From Acidobacteriota bacterium (GTDB lineage: Bacteria; Acidobacteriota; Terriglobia; 20CM-2-55-15): a stretch of 64,000 nt of DNA. The notes below the pieces were generated by a model. That model worked only from the letters and a program-made list of their open reading frames with translations. It was not told the origin of the DNA and made no database searches. The stretch's first letter is position 1, and each line of letters starts with the position of its first letter. The stretch spans positions 62,001 through 126,000 of the forward strand of contig JAJEEE010000009.1 in NCBI GenBank assembly GCA_022821145.1. The letters are read 5' to 3'. Made by a program: the position numbers and the translations under genes. This document shows, piece by piece, positions 36,214-46,854 of this stretch.

Positions 36214-37737
36214 CTAGGTCACGCCGCGATCGGCGAGAAACCGCTGCTTCGCCTCGTTCACGGCGGCGGAGAGCTGCTCGGTCAACTCATCGTCGAGAAT
36301 CTTCTTTTCCGCGATGCCGGCGAGCAGTTCCGGTTGGCTGGTGTCCAGGTAATCGAACAACACCTGTTCGAACGGCCGCAACGATGACACGTCCATGTCA
36401 TCGAGGAAGCCCTTCGTCCCGGCGAAGATGATCACGACCTGCTTGGCGACCGGGAGCGGCACGTATTGATCCTGCTTGAGGATCTCGGTCAGGCGCTGGC
36501 CGCGATTGAGCTGAGCCTGGGTCGCCTTGTCCAGGTCGGATCCGAACTGGGCGAACGCGGCCAGCTCGCGGTACTGCGCCAGGTCGAGCCGCAGGCTGCC
36601 CGCCACCTGCCGCATGGCGCGAATCTGGGCGCTGCCGCCGACGCGGGACACCGAAAGGCCGACGTTGACCGCCGGACGTATGCCGGAGTGGAACAGGTCC
36701 GACTCCAGGTAGATCTGTCCGTCGGTGATCGATATCACGTTCGTCGGAATGTAGGCCGACACGTCCCCGGCCTGCGTCTCGATGACGGGAAGCGAGGTGA
36801 GCGAGCCGCCGCCCTGGGCCGAGCTGAGCTTGGCCGCGCGTTCGAGCAACCGCGAGTGCAGGTAGAAGACGTCGCCGGGATAGGCTTCGCGACCGGGCGG
36901 CCGGCGCAACAGGAGCGAGATCTCCCGGTAGGCCGCGGCGTGCTTGGACAGGTCGTCGTAGATGCACAGCACGTGCTTGCCGGAATCGCGGAAGTACTCC
37001 CCGATGGCGGTCCCCGCGTAGGGCGCCAGAAACTGCATGGGCGCCGGCTCGCTCGCCGACGCCGAAACGACGATGGTGTACGCCATCGCCCCCGCGTCGT
37101 CCAGCGTCTTGACCACCTGCGCCACCGTCGACCGCTTCTGACCGATCGCCACGTAGATGCAGATCACGTCCTGGCCCGCCTGGTTGATGATCGTGTCGAT
37201 GGCCACCGCGGTCTTCCCGGTCTGACGGTCGCCGATGATCAACTCCCGTTGCCCGCGGCCGATCGGAATCATGGCGTCGATCGGTTTCAGCCCCGTCTGC
37301 AGGGGCTCCTTGACGGGCTGGCGGTCGACCACGCCCGGGGCGATTCTCTCGACCGGGTTCGCCTTGTCCGTGACGATGGGACCCTTGCCGTCGATGGGTT
37401 GCGCGAGGGCGTTGACGACACGGCCGACGAGGACGTCGCCGACGGGCACCTCCATGATCCGGCTCGTCCGCTTGACCGGGTCGCCTTCCTTGATCTCGGT
37501 CGTGTCGCCGAGCAGAACGGCGCCGACCTGGGCCTCCTCGAGGTTCAGCGCGAGGCCCATGACGCTCCGCGGGAACTCGAGCAACTCCCCGGCCATCGCC
37601 CGCTCGAGGCCGTATACGCGCGCGATGCCGTCGCCGACCGAGATGACACTGCCGACCTCGCTGACTTCCAGGCCCGGTCGATACTCCTCGATCTGCTCCC
37701 GGATGATCTTGCTGATCTCTTCTGCCTTGATCTCCAT
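36214..37737 (-). CDS. atpA: ATP synthase alpha subunit
   Basis: 507 residues: [19 protein letters not shown] start, Walker [23 protein letters not shown], and the [44 protein letters not shown] block. The alpha subunit is the non-catalytic nucleotide-binding part of F1. It follows atpH by 54 nt and precedes atpG by 25 nt. Confidence 0.98.
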   Translation of the reverse strand: MEIKAEEISKIIREQIEEYRPGLEVSEVGSVISVGDGIARVYGLERAMAGELLEFPRSVMGLALNLEEAQVGAVLLGDTTEIKEGDPVKRTSRIMEVPVGDVLVGRVVNALAQPIDGKGPIVTDKANPVERIAPGVVDRQPVKEPLQTGLKPIDAMIPIGRGQRELIIGDRQTGKTAVAIDTIINQAGQDVICIYVAIGQKRSTVAQVVKTLDDAGAMAYTIVVSASASEPAPMQFLAPYAGTAIGEYFRDSGKHVLCIYDDLSKHAAAYREISLLLRRPPGREAYPGDVFYLHSRLLERAAKLSSAQGGGSLTSLPVIETQAGDVSAYIPTNVISITDGQIYLESDLFHSGIRPAVNVGLSVSRVGGSAQIRAMRQVAGSLRLDLAQYRELAAFAQFGSDLDKATQAQLNRGQRLTEILKQDQYVPLPVAKQVVIIFAGTKGFLDDMDVSSLRPFEQVLFDYLDTSQPELLAGIAEKKILDDELTEQLSAAVNEAKQRFLADRGVT

Positions 37738-37791
37738 GCGGCTCCTGATCGCCCGGGCCGCGACGGACGCGGCCCGGCCGGCGAATAGTTG

Positions 37792-38334
37792 TCAGACCTC
37801 GGCGAGCCTCGCCCGGAAACCCGCCAGGCACTGGCGCACCGAACCGTCGTATACCGTTCCTCCGATGCGGACCACCAGGCCTCCGAGCAGTGACGGATCT
37901 TCCCGGATCTCCAAGACGATGCGCTTCCCGAGCGACGCCTCCAATCGCCGGCCGATGGCCTCGCGCTCCGCTTCGCCCAGACCCGCCGCCGAAGTGACGA
38001 CGGCCCGGACGACGCCGGACTCCTCGTCCAGCAGCTCGCGGTAGTCCTGTATGACGTCGTTCAGCATGTCGACGCGGCGGCGGTCGACAAGCAGCGAGAC
38101 GAGCTTGCGCGCGCGGGAATCCAGCCCCAAAGCGTCCGCGAGCCGCTGAATGAACCGTTCGCGCTGTTCCGGGGAAATCGCGGGGTTCATCAGGACTTGG
38201 CGGGCCACGCCCTCCTTGGCCAGAGCCGCGGCGAACCGCTCCAACTGGTCCAGGCCCTCGCCGGCCTTGCCGGGTCCGTCGGCGAGGAGGGCCTGGAAAA
38301 GCGCCCGTGCATAGCGTGTAGATACTACAGACAT
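37792..38334 (-). CDS. atpH: ATP synthase delta subunit
   Basis: 180 residues. The start MSVVSTRYARALFQALLADG matches the YA.ALF.. motif of delta; later ILMNPAISPEQRERFI- and LVSLLVDRRRVDMLNDVIQDYREL-type blocks are present. The final VRIGGTVYDGSVRQCLAGFRARL is the conserved C-terminus. It joins F1 to the Fo b subunits. It is the first gene of the run: no atpB, atpE or atpF gene is found before it in this window. Confidence 0.93.
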   Translation of the reverse strand: MSVVSTRYARALFQALLADGPGKAGEGLDQLERFAAALAKEGVARQVLMNPAISPEQRERFIQRLADALGLDSRARKLVSLLVDRRRVDMLNDVIQDYRELLDEESGVVRAVVTSAAGLGEAEREAIGRRLEASLGKRIVLEIREDPSLLGGLVVRIGGTVYDGSVRQCLAGFRARLAEV

Positions 38335-38421
38335 AGTAAATCTGTCGTTCCGTCCGTCAATCGTGCCGTTTCGGAAGGCGAGAGGGGGAGATGCCGGCCC
38401 GAACGCCTATCGAAACCGGCC

Positions 38422-38451
38422 AGATTAGCATCGCTCGCGCGCGAGTGTCAA
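38422..38451 (-). promoter_or_regulatory. Candidate sigma70 promoter for atpHAGDC
   Basis: Read on the minus strand, TTGACA (38446-38451) is a perfect -35 and TAATCT (38422-38427) a weak -10 at 18-bp spacing. It lies 88 bp before the atpH start, in the gap after selD. The spacer contains the palindrome CTCGCGCGCGAG. A leader of about 80 nt would result. Confidence 0.55.
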
Positions 38452-38476
38452 CCGGCGCCGAGGGATCGCCCGTCCG

Positions 38477-39505
38477 TCAGAGAATCTCGATCGAGGCCGG
38501 GCCCGGGGGCCGAACCTCGCCGATCTCCGATGCAGGCACCCCCGCCTCGGCCAGCGCTTTCCGCAGGTGCCCCGCGCAGTCGTCGCCGGCGAACACGAGT
38601 AATCCGCCCGACGTCTGCGGGTCGAAGACGAGGTCCTTGTAGTCGGGGGTCACCGGGTTCTTCCACTCCACTTCGGGCCCGAAGAACTCGCGATTGCTAT
38701 GGAGTCCTCCCGCGCAATGGCCCGCCGCGCTCGCGGCGAGCGCGCCGTCCAGAACCGGGAGCCGCGCGTGATCGATCGCTATCGTCACGCGGCTCGCCCG
38801 CGCCACCTCGACGGCGTGCCCGACGAGACCGAAGCCGGTCACGTCCGTCATCGCCCTTACGGGGAAACTCACGATCGTCTCGGCAGCCACGCGGTTGGTG
38901 GCCGTCATGCCGCGCACGGCGGCATCCAGATGGGCCGTCGCCACCTGCCCCTTCTTCAACGCCGTCGTGATCAGCCCCGCCCCCAACGGCTTGGTCAGCA
39001 GGACCCTGTCGCCAACGGCGGCGTGGCTGTTGTCCAGAACCCGGTCCGGATCGATGGTCCCGGTGACCGCATACCCGAACTTCACCTCTTCGTCCCGCAA
39101 GGAATGGCCGCCCATCAGCGCGACACCACACTCATCGAGCTTCGCGAGACCGCCGTCCATGATCTGTCTCAAGACGCCGGGCTCGATTCCCTGCGTGGGA
39201 AAACCGACGATCGACAAGGCCGTGATGGGCCGGCCGCCCATCGCATAAATGTCGCTCAGCGCGTTCGCCGCGGCCACTTGCCCGAACAGCGTGGGATCGT
39301 CAACCATCGGCGGGAAGAAGTCCACGGTCTGGACCAGCGCCAAGTCGTCGGAAAGCCGGTACACGCCGGCGTCGTCGGACCGGTCGAAGCCCACCAGGAT
39401 CTCCGGCATGGTCTGTCGACGGATGCCGTTCAGCGCGGCGCTGAGATCCTTGGGGCTGAGCTTGCCGGCGCATCCGGCCGACTTGGCGAAGCGGGTCAGC
39501 CGCAT
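38477..39505 (-). CDS. selD: Selenophosphate synthetase (selenide, water dikinase), Cys form
   Basis: 342 residues from ATG 39505, overlapping the parB stop by one base (TGATG). It makes monoselenophosphate from selenide and ATP, the selenium donor for tRNA-Sec and 2-selenouridine. The catalytic pair is SAGCAGKL with Cys12 and Lys15; a Sec is common at this position in other bacteria. Further marks are TVDFFPPMVDDP (metal site), GGHS and FDPQTSGGLL. It supports the selenoprotein candidate at 12098. It sits oddly between parB and the F1 operon. selA, selB and tRNA-Sec are not in this window. Confidence 0.95.
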   Translation of the reverse strand: MRLTRFAKSAGCAGKLSPKDLSAALNGIRRQTMPEILVGFDRSDDAGVYRLSDDLALVQTVDFFPPMVDDPTLFGQVAAANALSDIYAMGGRPITALSIVGFPTQGIEPGVLRQIMDGGLAKLDECGVALMGGHSLRDEEVKFGYAVTGTIDPDRVLDNSHAAVGDRVLLTKPLGAGLITTALKKGQVATAHLDAAVRGMTATNRVAAETIVSFPVRAMTDVTGFGLVGHAVEVARASRVTIAIDHARLPVLDGALAASAAGHCAGGLHSNREFFGPEVEWKNPVTPDYKDLVFDPQTSGGLLVFAGDDCAGHLRKALAEAGVPASEIGEVRPPGPASIEIL

Positions 39506-40362
39506 CAAATACGCGCTTCCGCCAGCCCGCGGTACAAGCGATCGAGTTCCGCTTCGGAATGGTAGTGAATCTCGATCCGACCTTTCGCGACCGACCCCTG
39601 TATACGGACCTTTGTTCCCAGGGCCCGCTCGAGAGCGTCGACGGCGGCCCGGACATTGGGATCGGCGCTTCCCGAAGCGGCGCCCTTGGACCGGCCGGCG
39701 CCGCTCGCCCGCGCGACCAGCGTCTCGGCCTGGCGGACCGAGTATTTCCCACGAATGATGGCGCGCGCGGCATCGAGAACGCTCTCGGTTTCCGGCAAGG
39801 AAAGCAGCACCTTGGCGTGGCCCACCGACAACCGCCCCTCGCGCAGCCACTCGAGCACCTCTCCTGGCAACTTCAATAGCCGCAACATGTTGGCCACGCT
39901 CGCGCGGCTCTTGCCGACACGCTCGGCAATCTGGTCTTGCGTCAGGTGAAACTCGGATCCGAGGCGGTCGTAGGCGTGCGCCTCGTCCACCGGGTTGAGG
40001 TTCTCGCGCTGCAGGTTCTCGACCAGCGCCAATTCCAGGGACTGGTGTTCCCGCGTTTCCCGGACCACCGCCGGAACGCGTGTCAACCCGGCCTTTTGCG
40101 CGGCCCGCCACCGGCGTTCCCCCGCGACGATCTGGAACACGCCGTCCTGTAACGGCCGGACCACCAGCGGCTGGACAACGCCGTGCGCGGCGATCGAGGA
40201 CGCCAGCTCCGCCAGACTGTCGTCGTCGAACGATTGGCGCGGCTGATCCGCGTTGGGGATCAACCGGTCAACGTCGATTTCACGCAGACGATCCGGTTCG
40301 AGATCGGGTGTCCCGAGCAACGCGCTCAGGCCCCGGCCCAACGCTTTCCTCTGTTCGGGCAT
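39505..40362 (-). CDS. parB: Chromosome partitioning protein ParB
   Basis: 285 residues from ATG 40362 with GGAGG upstream. KALGRGLSALLG is the ParA-interacting start; QPRQSFDDDSLAELASSI and GERRWRAA are the CTPase/ParB-N motifs. ENLQREN and the helix-turn-helix TQDQIAERVGKSRASVANMLRLL complete the parS-binding part. It binds parS and spreads along DNA as a clamp. The start lies 83 nt inside parA; the stop overlaps selD. Confidence 0.97.
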   Translation of the reverse strand: MPEQRKALGRGLSALLGTPDLEPDRLREIDVDRLIPNADQPRQSFDDDSLAELASSIAAHGVVQPLVVRPLQDGVFQIVAGERRWRAAQKAGLTRVPAVVRETREHQSLELALVENLQRENLNPVDEAHAYDRLGSEFHLTQDQIAERVGKSRASVANMLRLLKLPGEVLEWLREGRLSVGHAKVLLSLPETESVLDAARAIIRGKYSVRQAETLVARASGAGRSKGAASGSADPNVRAAVDALERALGTKVRIQGSVAKGRIEIHYHSEAELDRLYRGLAEARI

Positions 40363-41113
40363 GAATCACCTCCTTGGCCAACCGGATATAGCTCTCGGCC
40401 CCCTTGGACCGGATGTCGTAGAGCAGAATCGGCTTGCCATGGCTCGGCGCCTCGCCGAGCCGAATGTTCCGTGGAATCTTCGTGTCGAACATCCGCGGGC
40501 CGAAAAACGACTGGAGGTCGGCGTGAACCTGCCTCGCCAGGTTGGTCCGCTCGTCGAACATCGTGATCAAGACGCCCTCGATTTCCAGCTCCGGATTGCA
40601 TTGACGCCGGATCTGCCGGACCGTCTCGATCAGCTCCGAAACCCCTTCCAGCGCGAAGTACTCACACGGGATCGGTATGAGGACGCTGTCGGCCGCCACG
40701 AGCGCGTTGACCGTCAACAGGTCCAGGGCCGGCGGGCAGTCGATGAGAATGAAGTCGAACTCGACGGCGACCGGCTCGAGCAACTCGGCGAGCCGGCGTT
40801 CCCGGCCCTCCATCTGGCCCAGCTCCATCGTCACGCCGACCAACTCCCGGCCTGCCGGCGCCAACAGCAGCGAGTCCATTTCCGTGGGCAACAGAATCGA
40901 GGACAACGGCTCGCCGAAAACGAGCGCGTGGTATGTCGACCGGTCGTAACTGTTCTTCCGGACTCCGAGGCCCGACGTGGCATTCCCCTGGGGATCCGCG
41001 TCGACGACCAGCGTTCGCATCTCGGCCGCGGCCAGCGACGCCGCCAGGTTGATGGCGGTCGTCGTCTTACCGACTCCGCCCTTCTGGTTCGAAACTGCGA
41101 TCACTCGCGCCAT
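40280..41113 (-). CDS. parA: Chromosome partitioning ATPase ParA (Soj)
   Basis: 277 residues from ATG 41113. It has the deviant Walker A KGGVGKTTTAINLA, DADPQGNATSGLG, DFILIDCPPALDLLTVNAL and the PIPCEYFALEGVSELIET block. It moves ParB-parS complexes. The C-terminal 27 residues are encoded over the first part of parB (83-nt overlap), longer than usual. The start lies about 20 nt after the parS site. Confidence 0.97.
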   Translation of the reverse strand: MARVIAVSNQKGGVGKTTTAINLAASLAAAEMRTLVVDADPQGNATSGLGVRKNSYDRSTYHALVFGEPLSSILLPTEMDSLLLAPAGRELVGVTMELGQMEGRERRLAELLEPVAVEFDFILIDCPPALDLLTVNALVAADSVLIPIPCEYFALEGVSELIETVRQIRRQCNPELEIEGVLITMFDERTNLARQVHADLQSFFGPRMFDTKIPRNIRLGEAPSHGKPILLYDIRSKGAESYIRLAKEVIHARTEESVGPGPERVARDTRSRTGSSA

Positions 41114-41134
41114 GCTCGTGGCCCTGGGTCTGGG

Positions 41135-41150
41135 TGTTCCACGTGGAACA
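41135..41150. promoter_or_regulatory. parS centromere site
   Basis: TGTTCCACGTGGAACA is a perfect 16-bp palindrome matching the parS consensus (TGTTNCACGTGNAACA). It lies 22 bp before the parA start, in the short gap after rsmG, the usual origin-proximal location. No other copy was noticed in the window. Confidence 0.93.
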
Positions 41151-41210
41151 TCCGGCGCCCGCTCTTGAATACTGACTCCGGCGAAACCCAGATGCGGTCC
41201 CCGCGCACGT

Positions 41211-41801
41211 CTAAATCCGAAAAACCATCGCACAGCGGTCCGAGTGCGGGATTTCCAGGGTGTCGGACGGCGGCGCGGGCGCTTCGCCAGGCCGAGAAAA
41301 CCATACGATCCGTGCGCCCGGCAACCGTTCGGCGATCCTGTCCCACAGGTCCCGCGTTAGGCGCACGCCCTGAAGCGTGATCCAGTCCGCCGGCCGGACC
41401 GGCGCGAAATCGTCGAAGCGCTCGGCGTGGACCGACACGGCCGGGAGTTGCAGCGCGCGGGTCAGCCGACGCAGAAAAACCGCGCGGCGGCCCCTCGCCT
41501 CCACCAGCGCCGCATGCGTGAAATCGGCAGCCAGGAGCCAGGGGACGGCAGGCGAGCCGTTGCCCGAGCCGATGTCCAGGTACGCTCCTCGGGGCGACAC
41601 CCGCTGGGCGACCCAGAGCGGTTCCGCCACCAGGCGCCGCGCCAGCGCGTCTCCGGCGAGCGCCGTGAGGTTCATGGTCCGATTCCAGCGTTCGACCGTT
41701 TCGATGTACTGCCGCAGGCGGGACCGCGTTCCCGGCTCCACGGTGACGTCCAGGTCGTCGAGGACCCGATCGAGTACGGCGCCGGCCGCCGTTCGCGTCA
41801 T
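41211..41801 (-). CDS. rsmG: 16S rRNA (guanine527-N7)-methyltransferase
   Basis: 196 residues from ATG 41801, overlapping the mnmG stop (ATGA). Motifs are [35 protein letters not shown] (SAM motif I) and [14 protein letters not shown]. The protein is slightly short (typical 200-215), and the last part (DRCAMVFRI) is normal for GidB. It acts on 16S rRNA in the cytoplasm. The order mnmE-mnmG-rsmG-parA-parB is the classical origin-region arrangement. Confidence 0.93.
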   Translation of the reverse strand: MTRTAAGAVLDRVLDDLDVTVEPGTRSRLRQYIETVERWNRTMNLTALAGDALARRLVAEPLWVAQRVSPRGAYLDIGSGNGSPAVPWLLAADFTHAALVEARGRRAVFLRRLTRALQLPAVSVHAERFDDFAPVRPADWITLQGVRLTRDLWDRIAERLPGARIVWFSRPGEAPAPPSDTLEIPHSDRCAMVFRI

Positions 41802-43696
41802 CGCGAGACGGGTTCGGTCGTCACGCTGCGCGCGTCGCGGCCGCGCAACTCCAGGTGCATCAGGATGACGGAGACCGCGGCCGGTGTCACACCCGGGATG
41901 CGTCCCGCCTGTGCCAGCGAACGCGGCCGCACGCGCGTCAGTTTCTCCACGATCTCGGCGGATAACCCCGGCATTCGCGCGTACTCCAGGTCCTCGGGCA
42001 GCCGTCTCGACTCCGCGGTGCGCAGACGAGCGACCTGGCGGTCCTGTTGTCGGAGGTAGCCCTCGTACTTGATGGCGGTCTCGATCGAGACGAGATCCTC
42101 GCGGCGCAAGCCGGCGTCCGGAACGATCCCGGCCCGGCGCAGGGCTTCGATCCGTATCTCCGGGCGCTTCAACAGCGTGGCCCACGTCGGGCGGTCTCGC
42201 AAGCGGATCGCCTGCGCCGCGAGGAACGGGTCGCCCGCGTCGACACGCGTCCGCGCCAACCGCTCACGAACCGCGCGGATGCGGCGGCCCCGCTCCAGAT
42301 ACGACGCCCACTGGCGATCCCCGACCGTTCCGGTCTTCCGTCCGATCGGGGTCAGGCGCAGATCCGCGTTGTCGATGCGAAGGTTGAGCCGGAACTCCGC
42401 GCGTGAGGTGAACATCCGGTACGGCTCGTTCGTGCCCTTCGTCACCAGATCGTCGATCATGGTCCCGATGTAGGCCTCGGACCGGTGCAGCACCAGCGCG
42501 TCGCGGCCCTGGACCTGCAACGCCGCGTTGATCCCCGCCATCAGCCCCTGGGCCGCCGCTTCCTCGTAGCCCGTCGTGCCGTTGATCTGGCCGGCCAGGA
42601 AGAGACCCCCGCAGCGTTTCGTTTCCAGCGTCGGCCGCAGTTGGATCGGCTGAACGAAGTCGTATTCGATCGCATACCCCGGCCGGAGCATCGTGGCGGC
42701 CTCCAACCCGGGTATTCGCTCCAGGATCGCCTTCTGGACGTCGGCCGGCAGGCTCGTGGACAAACCGTTGACGTAGACTTCGTCGGTTCCCAGCCCTTCC
42801 GGCTCCAACACGACCGGGTGGTGTTCCCGGTCGGCGAACTTGACCACCTTGTCCTCGATCGAAGGGCAATACCGCGGACCCAACCCCTGGATCTGTCCAC
42901 TGTAGAGCGGTGACCGCTCGATGTTGCGCCGGATCAACGCATGGATCTCCGGATTCGTGCTCGTCCGGTAACAATCGATCCTGTTCTCGAGCGGCGTTTC
43001 GGTACGGAACGAGAACGGTGTGGGCTCGGCGTCGCCGGGCTGCCGCTCGAACCGCTCGAAATCGATGGTGCGTCCGTCCAGACGCGGCGGCGTTCCGGTC
43101 TTCAGGCGTCCGCAATCGAAACCCAGGTCCCGGAGCGCATCGCCCAATGCCGTGGAAGCCGGCTCCCCTCTCCGTCCGGACGCGAACTGCGTTTCGCCGA
43201 TGTGAATGCGTCCGTTGAGGAAAGTTCCGGTCGTCACGACGACCGCCTTCCCCCGGACGCGACGCCCGTGCGGCAACGCCACTCCACCGCACCGACCACC
43301 GCTCATGAGCAGTCCGGTCACTTCCGCCTCGACAATGTGCAGCCCGCTCCGGTCGTCCAGGATGCGGCGCATCTCGCGCCGATAGCGGGCCTTGTCGGCC
43401 TGGGCCCGAGGCGACCGGACGGCCGGGCCCCGGCTCGTGTTCAACAGGCGAAAATGAATCCCCGCCCTGTCCGCGACGAGGCCCATGAGACCGCCGAGCG
43501 CATCGATTTCGCGCACCAGGTGCCCCTTGGCGACGCCCCCGACCGCCGGGTTGCACGACATCTGCGCGATCGTGTCGGCATTCATCGTGCAGAGCGCGGT
43601 CGACAGGCCCATGCGCGAGGCGGCGTACGCCGCCTCGCAACCGGCGTGCCCGGCCCCGACCACGATCACGTCATAATCGTCGATGGCTGGCGTCAT
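41798..43696 (-). CDS. mnmG: tRNA uridine 5-carboxymethylaminomethyl modification enzyme, FAD-binding
   Basis: 632 residues from ATG 43696. The dinucleotide-binding fold [18 protein letters not shown] and the catalytic-cysteine region [27 protein letters not shown] are clear. [12 protein letters not shown] and [28 protein letters not shown] are also present. With MnmE it modifies wobble U34 of certain tRNAs. It starts 2 nt after the mnmE stop and overlaps rsmG by 4 nt. Length is normal. Confidence 0.98.
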   Translation of the reverse strand: MTPAIDDYDVIVVGAGHAGCEAAYAASRMGLSTALCTMNADTIAQMSCNPAVGGVAKGHLVREIDALGGLMGLVADRAGIHFRLLNTSRGPAVRSPRAQADKARYRREMRRILDDRSGLHIVEAEVTGLLMSGGRCGGVALPHGRRVRGKAVVVTTGTFLNGRIHIGETQFASGRRGEPASTALGDALRDLGFDCGRLKTGTPPRLDGRTIDFERFERQPGDAEPTPFSFRTETPLENRIDCYRTSTNPEIHALIRRNIERSPLYSGQIQGLGPRYCPSIEDKVVKFADREHHPVVLEPEGLGTDEVYVNGLSTSLPADVQKAILERIPGLEAATMLRPGYAIEYDFVQPIQLRPTLETKRCGGLFLAGQINGTTGYEEAAAQGLMAGINAALQVQGRDALVLHRSEAYIGTMIDDLVTKGTNEPYRMFTSRAEFRLNLRIDNADLRLTPIGRKTGTVGDRQWASYLERGRRIRAVRERLARTRVDAGDPFLAAQAIRLRDRPTWATLLKRPEIRIEALRRAGIVPDAGLRREDLVSIETAIKYEGYLRQQDRQVARLRTAESRRLPEDLEYARMPGLSAEIVEKLTRVRPRSLAQAGRIPGVTPAAVSVILMHLELRGRDARSVTTEPVSR

Positions 43697-43698
43697 CG

Positions 43699-45060
43699 TC
43701 ACTTGCCGATGCAGAACGTCGAAAACACCCGGTCCAGTATATCGTCGGTCGTCACTTCGCCCGTCAACTCGCCCAGCGACGACAACGCGGCGTACAGGTC
43801 CAGCAGAATCATTTCGTGGGGCACATCCGACGCCAGGCCCTCCGCCGCGGCGCCGAGCCTTTCGATCGCGCTCGCGAGCGTCTCGCTCTGCCGCCGGCTC
43901 GTAATCGCGAATTCCTCGGCGCTCGGCGTCCGGCGCTGCGTCACCGCGTGTGCGATAGCGGCTTTCAACGCCTCGACGCCTTCGCCCGTCAACGCGCTCA
44001 CGGCGACGCTTCCCGGAAAACGCGACGGATCCCACCGGCGCGGAAGGTCCCGCTTGTTGGCCACGACCAGCCGGGGACGCCCGGCGGTCCGCGACAGGAG
44101 GTTCTCGTCGTCGCCGTCGATCGGCCTCGAGACGTCGAGGACCACCAGCATCAAGTCCGCTTCGGACAACACTTCCAGCGTGCGGTCCACGCCGATCGCC
44201 TCGACGCGATCCGCCGTCGTCCGGATTCCGGCCGTGTCGGAAAACCGGAGCGGCACGCCGCCCAGGGTGGCCGTCTCCGTTACTACGTCACGTGTAGTAC
44301 CCGGGACATCGGTGACGATCGCGCGGCCGTCGACGGTCAATCTGTTGAAAAGGCTGGACTTTCCTGTATTCGGCTTTCCGGTGATCGCCACGGAAAGCCC
44401 CTCGACGATCAGCCTTCCGTACGCGAAGGTGTCCGCCAGAAGCCCCAGGTTGGAAGCCGTTGAGGCGACGCGTTCGGCCAGAACCGCCGCGTCCGGCAAC
44501 GGAACATCGTCCTCAGCGAAGTCGATGGCGGCTTCCAACCCGGCGACGAGGGCCACGATCGCGTCCTTTTCGGGATGGATACGCTTGGCCAGCGCACCGG
44601 CCTTCTGTCCCATGGCCAACCGGGCCTGCGATTCGGTCCGTGCCGCGATGAAATCCCGGACCGCCTCGGCCTGGGCGAGGTCGAGCTTCCCGTGCGCCAC
44701 GGCGCGGAGCGTGAATTCTCCGGGCTCCGCGCGACGCGCCCCCGCCCCGACGAGCGTGTCGAGAATCCGGTGCAGGACGACGGGGTTGCCGTGCGCGCTG
44801 ATCTCGGCGACATCCTCTCCCGTGTAGGATCGGGGCGCCCGAAACACGGTCACGACAACATCGTCGAGCGGTTCCTTGTCCGGACCGCGAAAGACGCCGT
44901 AACGCGCCAGACGATCCCGGACGGGCTCCCGCGAATCGAAGCAACCGTCGACCACGGCGACGGCGGCGTCTCCGGAGACCCGAATCACACCGATACCGCC
45001 GCGGCCCGGCGGAGTGGAGACGGCCGCGATCGTGTCGCCCGCCTCCGGCGGGACCGTCAC
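43699..45060 (-). CDS. mnmE: tRNA modification GTPase MnmE
   Basis: 453 residues from GTG 45060, overlapping the yidC stop (GTGA). The N-terminal tetrahydrofolate domain starts [28 protein letters not shown]. The G domain has [12 protein letters not shown] (G1), DVPGTTRDV (G2), DTAG (G3) and NKRDL (G4), and the C-terminus is FCIGK with the conserved Cys. It works with MnmG. In most family members the end is C-[IL]-G-K, as here. Confidence 0.97.
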   Translation of the reverse strand: MTVPPEAGDTIAAVSTPPGRGGIGVIRVSGDAAVAVVDGCFDSREPVRDRLARYGVFRGPDKEPLDDVVVTVFRAPRSYTGEDVAEISAHGNPVVLHRILDTLVGAGARRAEPGEFTLRAVAHGKLDLAQAEAVRDFIAARTESQARLAMGQKAGALAKRIHPEKDAIVALVAGLEAAIDFAEDDVPLPDAAVLAERVASTASNLGLLADTFAYGRLIVEGLSVAITGKPNTGKSSLFNRLTVDGRAIVTDVPGTTRDVVTETATLGGVPLRFSDTAGIRTTADRVEAIGVDRTLEVLSEADLMLVVLDVSRPIDGDDENLLSRTAGRPRLVVANKRDLPRRWDPSRFPGSVAVSALTGEGVEALKAAIAHAVTQRRTPSAEEFAITSRRQSETLASAIERLGAAAEGLASDVPHEMILLDLYAALSSLGELTGEVTTDDILDRVFSTFCIGK

Positions 45061-46844
45061 TTCCGCCGCCGGCGACGGCGGCGCCCACCCGGCTCGCCGG
45101 CGGGTTCCTCGCTTGCGGACGCGTCGGCGCCCGGCGCATCGGCGGGCGCCGTACCCGTCTTGGCCGACCCGTCCGGTTTCCGCGCCGCCTCGCGTTTCGG
45201 ACTCGACGCCGGGGCCCAGTACTTGCGGATCATCGCCTGCTGGCCCACGCCGAACACGTTGCTGGTCAGCCAGTACAGCATCAGCCCGCTCTGGCTGTTG
45301 AGAAACAGTACCGTGAGCATCGGCGGCATGATCATCATGATTCGCGCCTGCGTGGGGTCGGGCGACGTGGGCATCATTTTCTGCTGCACGAACATGGATA
45401 CACCGAACAGGATCGGCAGGATGTAATACGGGTCGGGCGCCGCGAGATCCTGGATCCATAACGCCCACGGGGCCTGTCGGAGCTCGATCGACACCTGCAG
45501 CAACCAGAAAACGGCGATCAGGAACGGCATCTGGAGGAGCAGCGGCAAGCATCCCCCCAGCGGGTTCACCCCGTGCTTCTTGTACAACCCGACCATCTCG
45601 GCCTGCACCTCCGGCCGGCGCGGATCGTTCGGCTTGAGCTTCTTGTACTTGTCCTGCAGGGTCCGCATCTGGGGCTGGATCTTCTGCATCTTCTGCATCG
45701 ACAGTTGTTGCTTCAGCCGCAGAGGGAAAAAAGCGATGTTGATGACGATCGTCAGAAGAATGATCGCCCAGCCCCAATTGCCGACGACGGAATCGTGGAT
45801 CAGAACCAGTCCCAACATCATCGGCCGGGACAGGAACCCGAAAAATCCGTAATCGATGACGTCGGTCAGCCGCGGGTCCACATCGGCCAGGTGCCGCTCC
45901 TGCTGCGGGCCGATATAGATGCCGACCGGACCGTTCGGATACGCCAACTCGATTCTCGGCGCAGTTTCCTCTTCGCCGTCATCGGATGCGACGGCCACCC
46001 CCTCCACGCGCGGGGCCACGGGGCCGGGAAGCAGGAAAACGGCCATGAAGTACCGGTCCGCGACCCCGGCCAACGCCGCCGGCGGCACGTCGTCGGGAGA
46101 TTCGATGTCGCCGGCCGCCAACCGCTCGAACGCCTCGCCCTCCAGGTAGACGACGCTGGCGCCCGCGCCGCCGGCGAAGGGCACGCCCGCGCTGTAGCGC
46201 TCTCCGAATCCGCCCTGCCAGACCACCGAGAAGGGCACGGCCGCGCCGTTGCGCAGGACATTGATCTCGGCTTCCAGCCGGTACCGGTCCGGATCGACAC
46301 GGAACGCCTTCACGACTTCGAGACCTGCGGCGGCGTACCGCATCCGCACCTCGCCGGCCCCTTCCTCAACGGCGAACAACGCGTCCCGGATCTCGGCGTC
46401 CGTGGCCGGGTCTCCGGTCCGGATCTCGAGCGGCCAGCCCGAGACCTCGCTCGCACGGATCAACTCGAGCGGCTGGCCCGTTCCATCGACATAGTCCGGC
46501 AACGCCACGCTTCGCAGCACCGCGCCACGGTTGCTGAAAGCCAGCGCGTAACGGTCGGTTGCGAGCGTGACCTCGACCGGCGCCTCCGCCCGGACTTCCG
46601 CGGCCGGAAGAGCGGCGTCGGGCGCCTCCTCGTCCGGGACCTCCGGGCCTGCGGCCTGTACGGGGGCCGCGGGCGGCGCGGGCGATGTGGCGGCCGGGGC
46701 TTCAGGGGCGGACGCGGGAGCCTCCACCGCCGGGCCGTCGGCCTGTTCCGGCCCGGTCGGGGAGAAGAACCAACTGAAGGCGAAAAGAACCAGGATCGAC
46801 AGCGCGAACGACAGCAGGAGGCGCTTCTCCATACCCTCTTCCAC
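45057..46844 (-). CDS. yidC: Membrane protein insertase YidC
   Basis: 595 residues. The GTG at 46844 is preferred (GGAGG 5 nt before); ATG 46832 is an alternative. A first helix (LLLSFALSILVLFAFSWFF) precedes an Ala/Pro-rich linker and the large periplasmic beta domain (about 70-350). The Oxa1 core follows: WGWAIILLTIVINIAFFPLRLKQQLSMQKMQKIQPQM, FLIAVFWLLQVSIELRQAPWALWIQDL and further helices. The C-terminus ends with a basic tail (RRRRRRK) that may contact the ribosome. It inserts proteins into the inner membrane. Confidence 0.97.
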   Translation of the reverse strand: MEEGMEKRLLLSFALSILVLFAFSWFFSPTGPEQADGPAVEAPASAPEAPAATSPAPPAAPVQAAGPEVPDEEAPDAALPAAEVRAEAPVEVTLATDRYALAFSNRGAVLRSVALPDYVDGTGQPLELIRASEVSGWPLEIRTGDPATDAEIRDALFAVEEGAGEVRMRYAAAGLEVVKAFRVDPDRYRLEAEINVLRNGAAVPFSVVWQGGFGERYSAGVPFAGGAGASVVYLEGEAFERLAAGDIESPDDVPPAALAGVADRYFMAVFLLPGPVAPRVEGVAVASDDGEEETAPRIELAYPNGPVGIYIGPQQERHLADVDPRLTDVIDYGFFGFLSRPMMLGLVLIHDSVVGNWGWAIILLTIVINIAFFPLRLKQQLSMQKMQKIQPQMRTLQDKYKKLKPNDPRRPEVQAEMVGLYKKHGVNPLGGCLPLLLQMPFLIAVFWLLQVSIELRQAPWALWIQDLAAPDPYYILPILFGVSMFVQQKMMPTSPDPTQARIMMIMPPMLTVLFLNSQSGLMLYWLTSNVFGVGQQAMIRKYWAPASSPKREAARKPDGSAKTGTAPADAPGADASASEEPAGEPGGRRRRRRRK

Positions 46845-46854
46845 ACGCGCCTCC

